Of a stretch of 64,000 bases of DNA, positions 1-7,287 are shown one piece after another (the stretch's first letter is position 1; each line of letters begins with the position of its first letter). Origin of the DNA: Sporosarcina ureae (lineage in GTDB: Bacteria > Bacillota > Bacilli > Bacillales_A > Planococcaceae); the NCBI RefSeq assembly GCF_002082015.1, contig NZ_CP015109.1, positions 3,315,001 through 3,379,000 on the forward strand, given 5' to 3'. Both the position numbers and the translations under genes were made by a program. The notes beneath the pieces are model-generated. The model was not told where the DNA came from, ran no database searches, and was given only the letters and a program-made list of their open reading frames with translations.

Positions 1-15
1 AAAAAGATATTCAAC

Positions 16-71
16 AATAGGGTGCGATTGTGTAGCAAGAACACGCGCCCTTGTTACATATAAGGGCCAAA
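16..71 (+). repeat. Cassette-boundary hairpin element E1
   Basis: First copy of the boundary element. A GGGTGCG arm at 20-26 pairs with CGCGCCC at 44-50, with an inner GTGT/ACAC stem, and the unit ends in the 3' box (GGGCCAA) at 64-70. It is nearly identical, loop included, to the copy at 26807-26860. It lies directly upstream of the first gene of the array. Function is unknown. Confidence 0.6.
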
Positions 72-132
72 GAACAGAAAAAGATCACAGTGTATAATTT
101 ATAAATCATACAGCAACATGAGGAGTACGCAT

Positions 133-603
133 ATGGATACTGGAGTTTTGTATTATAAAATTCTCGAAAGAAAAGTACTGGCTACTGATTATATTGGGTG
201 GGCTTTTTATATGTTGCATAATGAAAAGTCTACACCCTCTCTGAATGTACTTGTTTCTCTAATAAAACCTCTGAATATTTTTGAAGTTGAAGAATATTTC
301 AACAGGGCTATAAATGAGCTAAACATTGCGAAACCTTCTTACGAAGAAAGTGCGGGACATTATGTCCGATATTTATTGAGAGAAATTGTTGATGATCCTA
401 GTATAGCAATTGAAAATGCATATGATATTTATAAAATTGCTCGTGAACATTTCCTAGATGAAGAACAAGATATATGGTATGGAATAAGTGAAATGATAGA
501 TGACTTTTTGTATGGAGATAATATAAAAAATATTACCCGAACTTCCTTAACAAAAGTTATTGTACTTGAATCCGAGCATCAATTGAAAAATAAGTTCCAT
601 TAA
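133..603 (+). CDS. Hypothetical protein, 156 aa, possibly immunity-like
   Basis: Soluble, acidic, mostly helical protein with no signal peptide or membrane segment, and no catalytic motif that I recognise. The ATG at 133 is chosen because AGGAG sits at 121-125, seven bases upstream; the in-frame ATG at 118 lies before that site and has none of its own. The gene fills one unit of the array, between boundary elements at 16-71 and 605-664. Small acidic helical proteins in such arrays are often immunity proteins of polymorphic toxins, but nothing here proves that. A-T-rich codon use contrasts with the core genes downstream. Confidence 0.7.
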   Translation: MDTGVLYYKILERKVLATDYIGWAFYMLHNEKSTPSLNVLVSLIKPLNIFEVEEYFNRAINELNIAKPSYEESAGHYVRYLLREIVDDPSIAIENAYDIYKIAREHFLDEEQDIWYGISEMIDDFLYGDNIKNITRTSLTKVIVLESEHQLKNKFH

Positions 604-604
604 G

Positions 605-664
605 CTATCGGGGGATTTTGTTTTATATGCGATTGCGTCTATATCACAATCGGGTCAAATTTTC
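605..664 (+). repeat. Cassette-boundary element E2 (degenerate)
   Basis: The 5' box reads TATCGGGGGATT and the 3' box AATCGGGTCAAAT. The spacer holds imperfect complementary runs (ATGCGATTGCGT). It starts two bases after the stop of the preceding gene and ends about 40 bases before the next one. Confidence 0.5.
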
Positions 665-703
665 AAAAAATCAGCAGGAGGTATTTTTATTTTTGGTAAT
701 AAA

Positions 704-988
704 ATGAAGTTGAAAAGTTCCTGTATTGCTGCTTTTGATGATTTCATTGAAAATGAAATTAGAATAATGGACATGGACACATATTACTCGATTTATAATT
801 TTATTGCCTTGGATAATTTTCGAAAAGGCGAGTACGAGGGGAATATATACGTTATTAGAAAAATAAATGTAGATCACATACAGTTAGAAAATGAGGTTTC
901 GACAGCAAATACTCCCAAACCAAAAGTATTTGTTTATACAAAGAAAGAATTCTTAGGTCTTTTACAATCACATAAACCAGGTTTTTAA
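704..988 (+). CDS. Hypothetical protein, 94 aa, start codon uncertain
   Basis: Small soluble protein of unknown function, one unit of the first array. A perfect AGGAGG lies at 676-681, but the first canonical start, ATG 704, is 22 bases away. The in-frame codon at normal spacing (seven bases) is ATT at 689, giving five extra residues (I/M-F-G-N-K) before Met704. Either translation begins at ATT 689, as in infC, or the original start has been lost and the gene is decaying. No known domain is recognised. Base composition matches the other A-T-rich array genes. Confidence 0.55.
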   Translation: MKLKSSCIAAFDDFIENEIRIMDMDTYYSIYNFIALDNFRKGEYEGNIYVIRKINVDHIQLENEVSTANTPKPKVFVYTKKEFLGLLQSHKPGF

Positions 989-998
989 CCTACTCTTT

Positions 999-1046
999 TA
1001 ACGGGGACAGTTTTGAAAAAGGACTGTGCCTCAATCGGGCCATTTG
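999..1046 (+). repeat. Cassette-boundary element E3
   Basis: ACGGGGACAGT is followed by an ACAGT/ACTGT stem-loop (1006-1026) and the canonical 3' part AATCGGGCCATTT at 1033-1045. It lies ten bases after the preceding stop codon. Confidence 0.6.
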
Positions 1047-1110
1047 GCGTTCCAAAACTTTAGTAACTTACTTGATTAAGACAGTGCGAGAGGAAGTTAG
1101 GGGGGATTAA

Positions 1111-1530
1111 ATGAAGAATAAAACTAACTTGAAAACTATAAACTGGAGTATTTTCATATTAGTGGTATTGACGGCGGTTATTACTGCAATTCTCACGCTA
1201 TATGACCTATATAATACCCCTTCCTTTGGTGAAGCTGCACAATCTCGTGCAGAATTCCGTTGGGGATCACTCCACATTATTATCTTGATCATCATATTGG
1301 TCATTTCTGTTCCTTTAGCAATAGGTTGGAAGCGTTTATTCCCGTTTAACATTCCAATTGCTATTATTCTGGTTGGTTTTTGTTATGAATTATTTTTTCT
1401 TACATTCACGACTGGATGGGTCGGTTTTCTAGGCACATTTGGCCTTCTTTTCGCTTTCTTAATAGGGATGATTTTAATAATTTCTTATTTAATTTCTTTT
1501 CTTATTCAACGTTTCAGAACTACAAATTAA
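1111..1530 (+). CDS. Hypothetical four-helix membrane protein, 139 aa
   Basis: Integral membrane protein with about four predicted transmembrane helices: residues 13-31, 53-72, 78-100 and 105-132. A short charged loop lies between the first two (QSRAEFRWG). A G-rich site (GGGGGG, 1102-1107) precedes the ATG at 1111. No catalytic or transport motif is recognisable. It is a single-gene unit of the first array, flanked by E3 and the degenerate E4. Function unknown. Confidence 0.7.
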   Translation: MKNKTNLKTINWSIFILVVLTAVITAILTLYDLYNTPSFGEAAQSRAEFRWGSLHIIILIIILVISVPLAIGWKRLFPFNIPIAIILVGFCYELFFLTFTTGWVGFLGTFGLLFAFLIGMILIISYLISFLIQRFRTTN

Positions 1531-1603
1531 ACTTAATCATCTTAATGATTTAATAACACCCTTATCTGCTAATGGTGACAAAACATGTGCTAATTAATTT
1601 CTG

Positions 1604-1660
1604 CAAACGGACGCGTTTGCTTAGCAAAGTATTCACCAAACGAAGCATTCCGTTAGAGAT
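1604..1660 (+). repeat. Degenerate cassette-boundary element E4
   Basis: The sequence ACGGACGCGTTTG at 1607-1619 pairs with CAAACGAAGC, forming a stem-loop in the same position as the other elements. The 3' GGGCCATT box is absent. Assigned by position and the 5' box only. Confidence 0.35.
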
Positions 1661-1684
1661 ATACTAAGAAAAGGAGGGAGTTAA

Positions 1685-1864
1685 TTGGATAATAAAAACC
1701 TTATTATTGTTCGATTATTAGCAACAACATTGATACTTCTGTCTTTAATATTGCCTTACTTCGGGTTAATGAAGTACAGTACAACTCCATTCATTATTCT
1801 AATAACACTTTTTGTTTTTTACGTTATGGAAAATAAATATGGTGAAAAAACCGCAAGTGAATAG
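1685..1864 (+). CDS. Small two-helix membrane protein, 59 aa, TTG start
   Basis: Short gene starting at TTG 1685. A very strong AAGGAGGGAG site at 1673-1682 supports this start. The 59-residue product has a short charged N-terminus (MDNKN), a first hydrophobic segment at about residues 7-27, a second at about 35-47, and a hydrophilic tail ending KTASE. It occupies its own unit between E4 and the composite element at 1891-2195. Its size, topology and strand match the other mini-membrane genes of the array (2219, 2482). Function unknown. Confidence 0.65.
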   Translation: MDNKNLIIVRLLATTLILLSLILPYFGLMKYSTTPFIILITLFVFYVMENKYGEKTASE

Positions 1865-1890
1865 ATTTATGCAAAAAGCCTATTTCCAGA

Positions 1891-2195
1891 ATCGAGCACG
1901 ATTGTCGCAGAGTTTCTCTGTAGTCAGCTAGTTGATCGGAGCGGAAACCAGCGACTCTGGGAGGATCAGCGAGAGCCGTAACGAAGAAGGGCTTTTGCGA
2001 GTGAAGCGCAGCGGGAAGGAGCATATCTTTGCTTTGACAGGTGAAACACCCAGCGAGCGAAGTGAGGGGTGTGGTTCACCGCCCGCCCTCCAGAAAGCGT
2101 CCGGTTGTAGCGCAGATCAACGGTTTCAAACCACTATCTAGCTATCGGGCGCGATTCTGAAACAAGGATCGCATCTGCTCAGTAATAGGGCCATT
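1891..2195 (+). repeat. Composite boundary element E5 with nested hairpin repeat
   Basis: A 5' half-box (ATCGAGCACGATTGTCG, 1891-1907) is followed by a ~235-base repeat and then a second 5' half-box (TATCGGGCGCGATTCTG, 2143-2159), a GCGATTC/GGATCGC stem, and the 3' box GGGCCATTT at 2188-2195. The boundary element therefore appears to have been split or duplicated by the inserted repeat. The same arrangement recurs at 26098-26362. Confidence 0.6.
1931..2121. repeat. Palindromic MITE-like repeat, long form, copy 1
   Basis: Core of about 191 bases with complementary ends (GTTGATC at 1931-1937, GATCAAC at 2115-2121) and inner arms rich in AGCGG/GCG. It is closely similar over its whole length to 26139-26329, and its ends match the short copies at 24669-24750 and 28323-28431. 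It has no transposase gene. The open frame through it is an accident of the repeat. Confidence 0.65.
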
Positions 2196-2218
2196 TTATA
2201 ACAAAAGGGTGAGTCATA

Positions 2219-2407
2219 GTGACAAAAGCAAAGTTGTACTTTTTGGGGTATTTTCTATTATTCCCAACACTTTTTGTAATTAGTTCTTTCATATGGCGAT
2301 TTATTGTTCGAAGTAACGATTTGTCGACTGTGTTAACCGATTCTTTATCAATTCTCGCTATCTACTACTTCATCGTTAGTACGGTCTTTGTTATCCGAAT
2401 GAAGTAA
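2219..2407 (+). CDS. Small two-helix membrane protein, 62 aa, GTG start
   Basis: Membrane peptide with helices at about residues 7-27 and 41-58. It starts at GTG 2219, behind an AAGGGTGAG site. It is a single-gene unit of the first array, between the composite element E5 and E6. No homologous family is recognised. The size and two-helix layout resemble its neighbours at 1685 and 2482, suggesting a recurrent class rather than one shared function. Confidence 0.6.
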   Translation: MTKAKLYFLGYFLLFPTLFVISSFIWRFIVRSNDLSTVLTDSLSILAIYYFIVSTVFVIRMK

Positions 2408-2420
2408 TAAATTGTTGTAG

Positions 2421-2466
2421 AATCAGGGGCGATAGCCGAATAAGCATTTACCACTATGGGGCCATT
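2421..2466 (+). repeat. Cassette-boundary element E6
   Basis: AATCAGGGGCGAT is followed by a short variable spacer and GGGGCCATT at 2458-2466. It fills the gap between the genes ending at 2407 and starting at 2482. Confidence 0.5.
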
Positions 2467-2481
2467 ATGAGGAGTGTAAAA

Positions 2482-2658
2482 ATGAAAGAGATAATGGGAC
2501 TGTACTTTATTTTAATTGCAATATACGTTGTGAATTTAACAAACATTACATTGTTTAATGGTGATTGGAACGGTATAGCAATGTGGCTTAGCACAGGGTT
2601 GTTTATAGCTGGCACTGCTTATTATTTAATGAGCCGAGAGTCCATTAAGAAAGAATAG
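2482..2658 (+). CDS. Small two-helix membrane protein, 58 aa
   Basis: Start at ATG 2482 follows TGAGGAG at 2468-2474 with normal spacing; the ATG at 2467 overlaps that site. Two hydrophobic helices (about residues 5-24 and 33-50) surround a polar loop (NITLFNGDWNG), and the tail is charged (SRESIKKE). It is the last intact unit of the first array. Function unknown. Confidence 0.6.
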   Translation: MKEIMGLYFILIAIYVVNLTNITLFNGDWNGIAMWLSTGLFIAGTAYYLMSRESIKKE

Positions 2659-2668
2659 CAATTACTAT

Positions 2669-2765
2669 AATTGGGCGCGATTGCCATACAATTTTTATTT
2701 GAAGTCACTAAGTTGAATGGAGCGGAAGGCAGCGACTCCTGTAGGAATAGCATAAGCCAGGAACA
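2669..2765 (+). repeat. Boundary half-box E7 plus truncated palindromic repeat
   Basis: AATTGGGCGCGATTG at 2669-2683 is the 5' half-box. From about 2711 the sequence matches the left half of the palindromic repeat (GTTGAATGGAGCGGAAGG, then CAGCGACTCCTG). The right half and the GGGCCATT box are missing, so this is a truncated relic at the end of the array. Confidence 0.45.
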
Positions 2766-2811
2766 GAAAACAACGTCTTTATATCGCTATCCGACTATAG
2801 GACGGTAGCAG

Positions 2812-2862
2812 AATAAGAAAATGCTCAGGCATCAAAGCCTGGGCATTTTCTTATTCTTTTTT
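2812..2862 (+). terminator. Strong intrinsic terminator closing the first array
   Basis: A 19-base stem (AATAAGAAAATGCTCAGGC at 2812-2830 against 2837-2855, one G-U pair) with a six-base loop is followed by CTTTTTTC. The rest of the gap up to 3072 holds no feature I can support. Confidence 0.75.
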
Positions 2863-3072
2863 CACTCGTCCATTCTGGCAAGAGTCATACCGTATTTTAG
2901 TTAATAATAAAGTATTTTCACCTGATCAACCGAACCCATTAAATTTACACGTTCCCACTCTTGTAGTAAAAATATTTTTAGTAGGTGTATCCTTTCTACA
3001 TTATGCCTCTATATAGCATGTGAGGAGATGAAAATAAATCTTCTACACTCGATTCCCTTAGGAGGAAATACT

Positions 3073-3426
3073 ATGTATTTATTACTCGATGAACCATCTT
3101 TTAGATTGCAAACGACTTTAGTTATGGAAATTGGATTTAATGAAGCCTTTTTACTGCAGCATCTGCATTATCGTTCACTCATATCAAAAAATGAACGTGA
3201 TGGATATAAGTGGGTGTACAAAACGTATGAAGACTGGAAAGAGGAAATCCCATTTTGGTCACTCAATAAAATTCGACGTACTATTTACAGTCTAGAATCC
3301 CAAGGTTATCTAATCTCTAATTCTTCGTATAATAAAATGAAAATTGATAGAACGAAATGGTATCGTGTCGATTATACGAAACCGATCTTCCTATCACAAA
3401 ATGGTACGCTGGACGTTTCAGATTGA
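3073..3426 (+). CDS. Truncated phage/plasmid-type replication protein, N-terminal winged-helix part
   Basis: The 117-residue product resembles the N-terminal DNA-binding part of DnaD-like phage and plasmid replication proteins: a helical start (NEAFLLQHLHYR), then a TYEDW motif, FWSLNKIRRTI and the ESQGYL...NKMKIDRTKWYRVDY wing. Such proteins normally run to 250 residues or more. ATG 3073 is preceded by AGGAGG at 3061-3066. In the same frame after the TGA at 3424 the sequence still reads like a protein, then meets TAA at 3481, so this looks like a decayed gene rather than a natural short form. It is probably a relic of a mobile element. Confidence 0.6.
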   Translation: MYLLLDEPSFRLQTTLVMEIGFNEAFLLQHLHYRSLISKNERDGYKWVYKTYEDWKEEIPFWSLNKIRRTIYSLESQGYLISNSSYNKMKIDRTKWYRVDYTKPIFLSQNGTLDVSD

Positions 3427-3657
3427 AACGATTACGGCACAAATAGAAACGTCGGATGTACTCGAAACGGTCAAATGGAGTAATCCATACTAGGCAAACC
3501 TATAACCAATGTACTTTAAGTAAAGAAAGAATAAAGATATTGTCGAGATGAATCTCGACGTTGCATATTTTATGTGCCACTTAAAAGAACAAATCACATG
3601 TTACTGTGTAGAATTTAGGGTAAATGAAATAAGAGAGACGAATAGGAGGAGATGTAT

Positions 3658-4026
3658 ATGCCAGTTCAGATTAAACGGGTTTACGAAGAGGCGAAGAAAG
3701 CAGATGGAATGCGAGTTCTTGTCGATCGTGTTTGGCCACGTGGAATGAGCAAGGAAGATGCACAAGTGGATGAATGGTTAAAAGAAATAGGACCGAGTAA
3801 AGAACTTCGTCAATGGTTTGATCATGATCCTGATAAATTTGATCAATTCAAAGAAAAGTATAAAGAAGAATTAAAGAGCAATGAGGAACAGCAAGAAGAG
3901 TTAGAGAAGCTGAAAGACTGGACGATAGAACATAAGAAGGACATAACGCTAGTGTTTGGTGCAAAGGATGAAAAAAATAATCAAGCTGTAGTTTTAAAAG
4001 AAATCCTGGATCGTCAGCAAGTGTGA
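3658..4026 (+). CDS. DUF488 family protein (YeaO-like)
   Basis: 122-residue soluble protein of the DUF488 family. The signature VLVDRVWPRGMSKEDA lies at about residues 20-35, followed by DEWLKEIGPS, LRQWFDHDP and a C-terminal LVFGAKDEKNNQA region. The biochemical role of the family is unknown. ATG 3658 is preferred over ATG 3652 because GGAGGAG at 3645-3651 gives normal spacing. It is monocistronic, followed by an inverted repeat shared with the convergent DUF3169 gene. Confidence 0.85.
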   Translation: MPVQIKRVYEEAKKADGMRVLVDRVWPRGMSKEDAQVDEWLKEIGPSKELRQWFDHDPDKFDQFKEKYKEELKSNEEQQEELEKLKDWTIEHKKDITLVFGAKDEKNNQAVVLKEILDRQQV

Positions 4027-4040
4027 TGGGTGAATACAAA

Positions 4041-4078
4041 AATCGCTGTTCAAAGCAATAAGTACTTGAACAGCGATT
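4041..4078. terminator. Shared inverted repeat between convergent genes
   Basis: A perfect 13-base stem (AATCGCTGTTCAA at 4041-4053 and its complement at 4066-4078) lies between the DUF488 stop and the DUF3169 stop. There is no long T tract; it probably works for both strands. Confidence 0.5.
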
Positions 4079-4099
4079 AGGATTCTATTGATCTATCTG

Positions 4100-4780
4100 T
4101 CATTTATTTCGAATGGTTAGCAAATACTGTGCATTCGTTACAATCAGTATGAGACCTACAATGAAAATAGAGAATAACTGGGAGTCACCTGTGCCCACAG
4201 AATACAGAATAAATAACATTAATGCGATAATCAATGACAGATTCATCGTGTTAAACGTTTTATAATAGCCTTGAAGCATAACGAATCTCTCGCCTTCATC
4301 TGAAGCGTCTAGCAGCTTCTTGGCAAAGTTTTTTTCAGAAGCTGATGGTAGCTCACGGTCGGGATAAACAGTTTTCATCAAACCGGGCACCAACATGGAA
4401 AACACGATAGATAGTAGTAAAATCCCACCGGAAGTCAGTAATAACCATGCCGGCTGATCGGTGATGATCGAGACACCTATTGCCACAATACTTACAATCA
4501 GTGCGATCGTATTACATAAGTTCAGGTCACTGAATTTTTTATATTGCCACATATCCCGTTCGTCTTCGTCAACACCCGTCAGTGTAAGACCAGCTTTCTT
4601 TTTCATTTGTGTAGAACTGACCGCAATGAAGACAAAGAGCAGTAAAGTGATGGCGATCAACACTATATTTAACTCAAATCCAATAGGCGAAAAGCCTGCT
4701 TTGAAATCAATAGATAACGCAGCATACATTCCAAAGAATCCGACTACTGCACCGACAAGTGTCCAAATAATCATTCTCAT
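4100..4780 (-). CDS. DUF3169 family membrane protein
   Basis: 226-residue integral membrane protein with about six helices: near residues 3-22, 38-57, 90-108, 116-134, 180-195 and 203-220. A charged cytoplasmic stretch (EDERDMWQYKKFSDLN) lies between helices 2 and 3. The organisation matches DUF3169 proteins, which have no assigned activity and are typically encoded with a small XRE regulator, as here. The ATG overlaps the regulator's stop by one base, so the two are translationally coupled. It follows GAGGAGG with good spacing. Confidence 0.8.
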   Translation of the reverse strand: MRMIIWTLVGAVVGFFGMYAALSIDFKAGFSPIGFELNIVLIAITLLLFVFIAVSSTQMKKKAGLTLTGVDEDERDMWQYKKFSDLNLCNTIALIVSIVAIGVSIITDQPAWLLLTSGGILLLSIVFSMLVPGLMKTVYPDRELPSASEKNFAKKLLDASDEGERFVMLQGYYKTFNTMNLSLIIALMLFILYSVGTGDSQLFSIFIVGLILIVTNAQYLLTIRNK

Positions 4781-4983
4781 TATAGTTCCTCCTCATCAAA
4801 AATAAAAATACTTTCAATTGTCTCATCAAAAATATGTGCAATCCGTTTCGCAATAAGCAAGGAAGGCACAAATTCTTCCCTTTCAATTAAACTAATCGTT
4901 TGTCTGGATACTTTCGCCAGCTTGGCAAGTTCCGTTTGATTGAGCCCGTCACGCGCTCGTAGTTCTTTTAATCTCGTCTGCAT
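4780..4983 (-). CDS. XRE-family helix-turn-helix regulator
   Basis: 67-residue single-domain regulator: RLKELRARDGLNQTELAKLAK, then VSRQTISLIERE as recognition helix and the typical FVPSLLIAKRIAHIF end. It resembles the YozG/YgzD type of minimal XRE protein. The ATG at 4983 is chosen because AAGAGGTG lies seven bases upstream; GTG 4992 overlaps that site. It is the promoter-proximal gene of a two-gene unit with DUF3169 and likely controls that unit. It has no ligand-binding domain. Confidence 0.85.
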   Translation of the reverse strand: MQTRLKELRARDGLNQTELAKLAKVSRQTISLIEREEFVPSLLIAKRIAHIFDETIESIFIFDEEEL

Positions 4984-5166
4984 CAGCTTCACCTCTTAAA
5001 TGAATTGTAACGTATTATATTCATTATGACAACTATAATTGTCAAAATGACTATTTTGCGCGTCTTTTTATGTTGTTTACAGCGTATTCGTTACCGTTTT
5101 TAATTAGCCATACAGGGTATAGTAAATATAGTTATCATTTTGATACAAGGAATGGGGACTAGGCCT

Positions 5167-6456
5167 ATGCTCAAACGATTACTATTGAAGATGCGTGAAA
5201 GTATTTGGTTCATTCCAAGCGTGTATACGATTCTCGCATCTATTTTTGCGATTGCTACGGTATTAGTCGACACAAAGTATAATAATGACCTGAAAGAATA
5301 CATACCTAGCTACTTCAGAACGACAGTAGATTTAGCGCAAACGATTTTAGGTACGTTATCAGGCGCATTGCTCACTATGACAACCGTCACGTTTTCGACG
5401 ATCATGGTCGTGTTGACGATGTATTCTTCACAATTTTCACCACGAGCACTTCAGAATTTCTTGAACAAATCATCTACTCAACGTGTGTTAGGTATCTTTA
5501 TGGGGGGCTTTGTCTACACCATACTGTCGTTACTATTCATGCGTAAAGCATCCATCAATCATGAAGTGATATCTGCTTCTGTCGGAGTCGTACTTGCAGT
5601 GGTTTGTTTAGCATTCTTCGCATTTTTCATACATAACGTCGGAACTTCGGTTCAAGTAAGTCGACTTATTCGTGAATTAACCGATGATGTTCTCAAATCG
5701 CTCAACAGTGAAAGAAATGGAATGAAAAGAAAGCGCGTCGTCTGGAGCGATGAAAAGCCTTTTTTTGCACAAAGCTTTCCATTTGTTACGGAAGTGAGGG
5801 GTGAAAAATATGGCTATATACAATATATCGAGTATGAGAAATTGACGAAATGGGCGATTGATCACCAAGCGATTGTGGATGTAGTAAAACCAATCGGCGC
5901 ATTTTGTGGAACGCATACGAGTATTGCTACTGTATATTCTCAGAAAGAACTTTCTACTGACAACCTTTCATCGCATTTCGTATTAGGTGAAGAACGCTCG
6001 ATTTTACAAGATGTAGAGTATGGGATCGAAAAAATTGTGGAAATCGCATTGCGAGCGCTATCACCAGGAATCAATGACCCGAATACTGCTGTCCGTTGTA
6101 TTCATTCGATAGGGGAAGTGTTGCAGCGCGCTACTTTGTTACCAGGAGGAATTGCGGTGACGTATACGGAGGAGAACAAACCGTGTGTAGTGACGGTGTA
6201 TCCAAGTTCAGAAGACTATTTCTATGCAGCGTTCAGCCAAATTAGTTATTACGGTAAAGAAGATGCAAGTATTCTCAATGCTTTATTGGACGCTCTTCTG
6301 TATATTGCACGTAATGCGGAAGATGAAAAAACGAAAAAACTCGTTTTGCTGATGACCAATTACGCGTGGAACCATTTCACTCATTCAGTACTTGAGCCCT
6401 TGGATAGCTCGCGGTTGCAAGAGAAACGTCAAGTGATAGACGAACTGACGAAGTAA
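5167..6456 (+). CDS. DUF2254 family membrane protein
   Basis: 429-residue protein with four N-terminal transmembrane helices (about residues 14-35, 60-80, 110-130 and 140-160) and a ~250-residue cytosolic tail. The helix-2/3 stretch LSGALLTMTTVTFSTIMVVLT and the later SPGINDPNTA motif are typical of DUF2254. Function of the family is unknown. ATG 5167 is chosen because GGGG at 5154-5157 precedes it and family members start close to an ESIWFIP-like segment; TTG 5140 and ATG 5152 are alternatives. Monocistronic. Confidence 0.8.
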   Translation: MLKRLLLKMRESIWFIPSVYTILASIFAIATVLVDTKYNNDLKEYIPSYFRTTVDLAQTILGTLSGALLTMTTVTFSTIMVVLTMYSSQFSPRALQNFLNKSSTQRVLGIFMGGFVYTILSLLFMRKASINHEVISASVGVVLAVVCLAFFAFFIHNVGTSVQVSRLIRELTDDVLKSLNSERNGMKRKRVVWSDEKPFFAQSFPFVTEVRGEKYGYIQYIEYEKLTKWAIDHQAIVDVVKPIGAFCGTHTSIATVYSQKELSTDNLSSHFVLGEERSILQDVEYGIEKIVEIALRALSPGINDPNTAVRCIHSIGEVLQRATLLPGGIAVTYTEENKPCVVTVYPSSEDYFYAAFSQISYYGKEDASILNALLDALLYIARNAEDEKTKKLVLLMTNYAWNHFTHSVLEPLDSSRLQEKRQVIDELTK

Positions 6457-6544
6457 ATGAAGAGGTTGGGACAGAACAGAAAAAACGTTAGGGAATGAGT
6501 CCTTTACGCTTTTAATCTGTTCTTGTCAGTAACTATTTTTTTAG

Positions 6545-6690
6545 AGTATCAGAGTGTACCGGAAGGGAGAAAGGCCGACTCCTGAGGGATCAGCGTGCGT
6601 CTTGAGACCCTAGATGGAGCAAAGCGAAGGAAGCACGCCCCACGGAAAGCGTGCCTTTCGGATTGCAGGGAAACGGGGCGAGATAGGTAT
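6545..6690. repeat. Degenerate hairpin repeat related to the palindromic family
   Basis: GGGAGAAAGGCCGACTCC and GGGATCAGCG match the left arm of the repeat at 1931-2121, followed by a GCACGC/GCGTGC hairpin (6633-6654). It fills the gap between two convergent genes (stops at 6456 and 6715). No coding content is supported. Confidence 0.45.
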
Positions 6691-6714
6691 ATCCGAGCCT
6701 CACATTATAGAGTA

Positions 6715-7161
6715 TTATCCATATGCTTTCTGATGTGCTTTTTTTCGCTTAATATAATCCTCATCTTCACGAATTGCATCCCATCGTTCTTTGAAAATCT
6801 TTGCAGACTCTGCCTTGATCGGATCCATATCGCGCGCCTTTACCGTTCCGTCTTCATTATACTTCCGTCCACTTTTATGATTCGCGTAACGACGAGCGCG
6901 TGTATAGCCCATTTGAATGAATTTACGTGCCATGTCCATGCCGACAAAGTCATCCTGCTTTCGATATTCTTCAAAAAGCTGACAAATTTGATCTGCGGAC
7001 TCTTTCGCAATTTCAGGCGTCTTAAAACGCCAATGAGGCAAAATTTCACTTTTGTAAGGCTCAACTAACAATACACCTTGTTCACCTTTTCCTACTCTAT
7101 ATAATTCGGGCTGTTTGCGTAAATCTAACGTACTGTAATCCAAATCATAATCGAAGGGCAT
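6715..7161 (-). CDS. DUF4385 family protein
   Basis: 148-residue soluble protein. The N-terminal segment FDYDLDYSTLDLRKQPELYR and the following GKGEQGVLLVEPYKSEILPHW are hallmarks of DUF4385. The C-terminal part is lysine/arginine-rich (RARRYANHKSGRKYNEDG), suggesting nucleic-acid contact, which is inference. The start has AAAAAGGATG about ten bases upstream. Length is usual for the family. Function unknown; monocistronic. Confidence 0.8.
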   Translation of the reverse strand: MPFDYDLDYSTLDLRKQPELYRVGKGEQGVLLVEPYKSEILPHWRFKTPEIAKESADQICQLFEEYRKQDDFVGMDMARKFIQMGYTRARRYANHKSGRKYNEDGTVKARDMDPIKAESAKIFKERWDAIREDEDYIKRKKAHQKAYG

Positions 7162-7287
7162 TTACTCACATCCTTTTTCTTCTACAGTACCCTTGATAGA
7201 ATGGTGAAAAACGTGAGAATACATTATGTAAAATACTTTACAATCGAACGTACATTCTTTATACTGAAACAAAGGGAGGGAACGAAT

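Noticed and set aside
1932-2141. 69-codon open frame in the long repeat, with a matching 69-codon frame at 26140-26349
   Set aside because: The frame lies wholly in a palindromic repeat, has no ribosome binding site, and the product has no protein-like pattern; similarity follows from the DNA repeat.
6595-7068. 157-codon + strand frame over DUF4385
   Set aside because: Antisense to a well-supported gene and starts in a repeat; cysteine-rich, non-protein-like composition.
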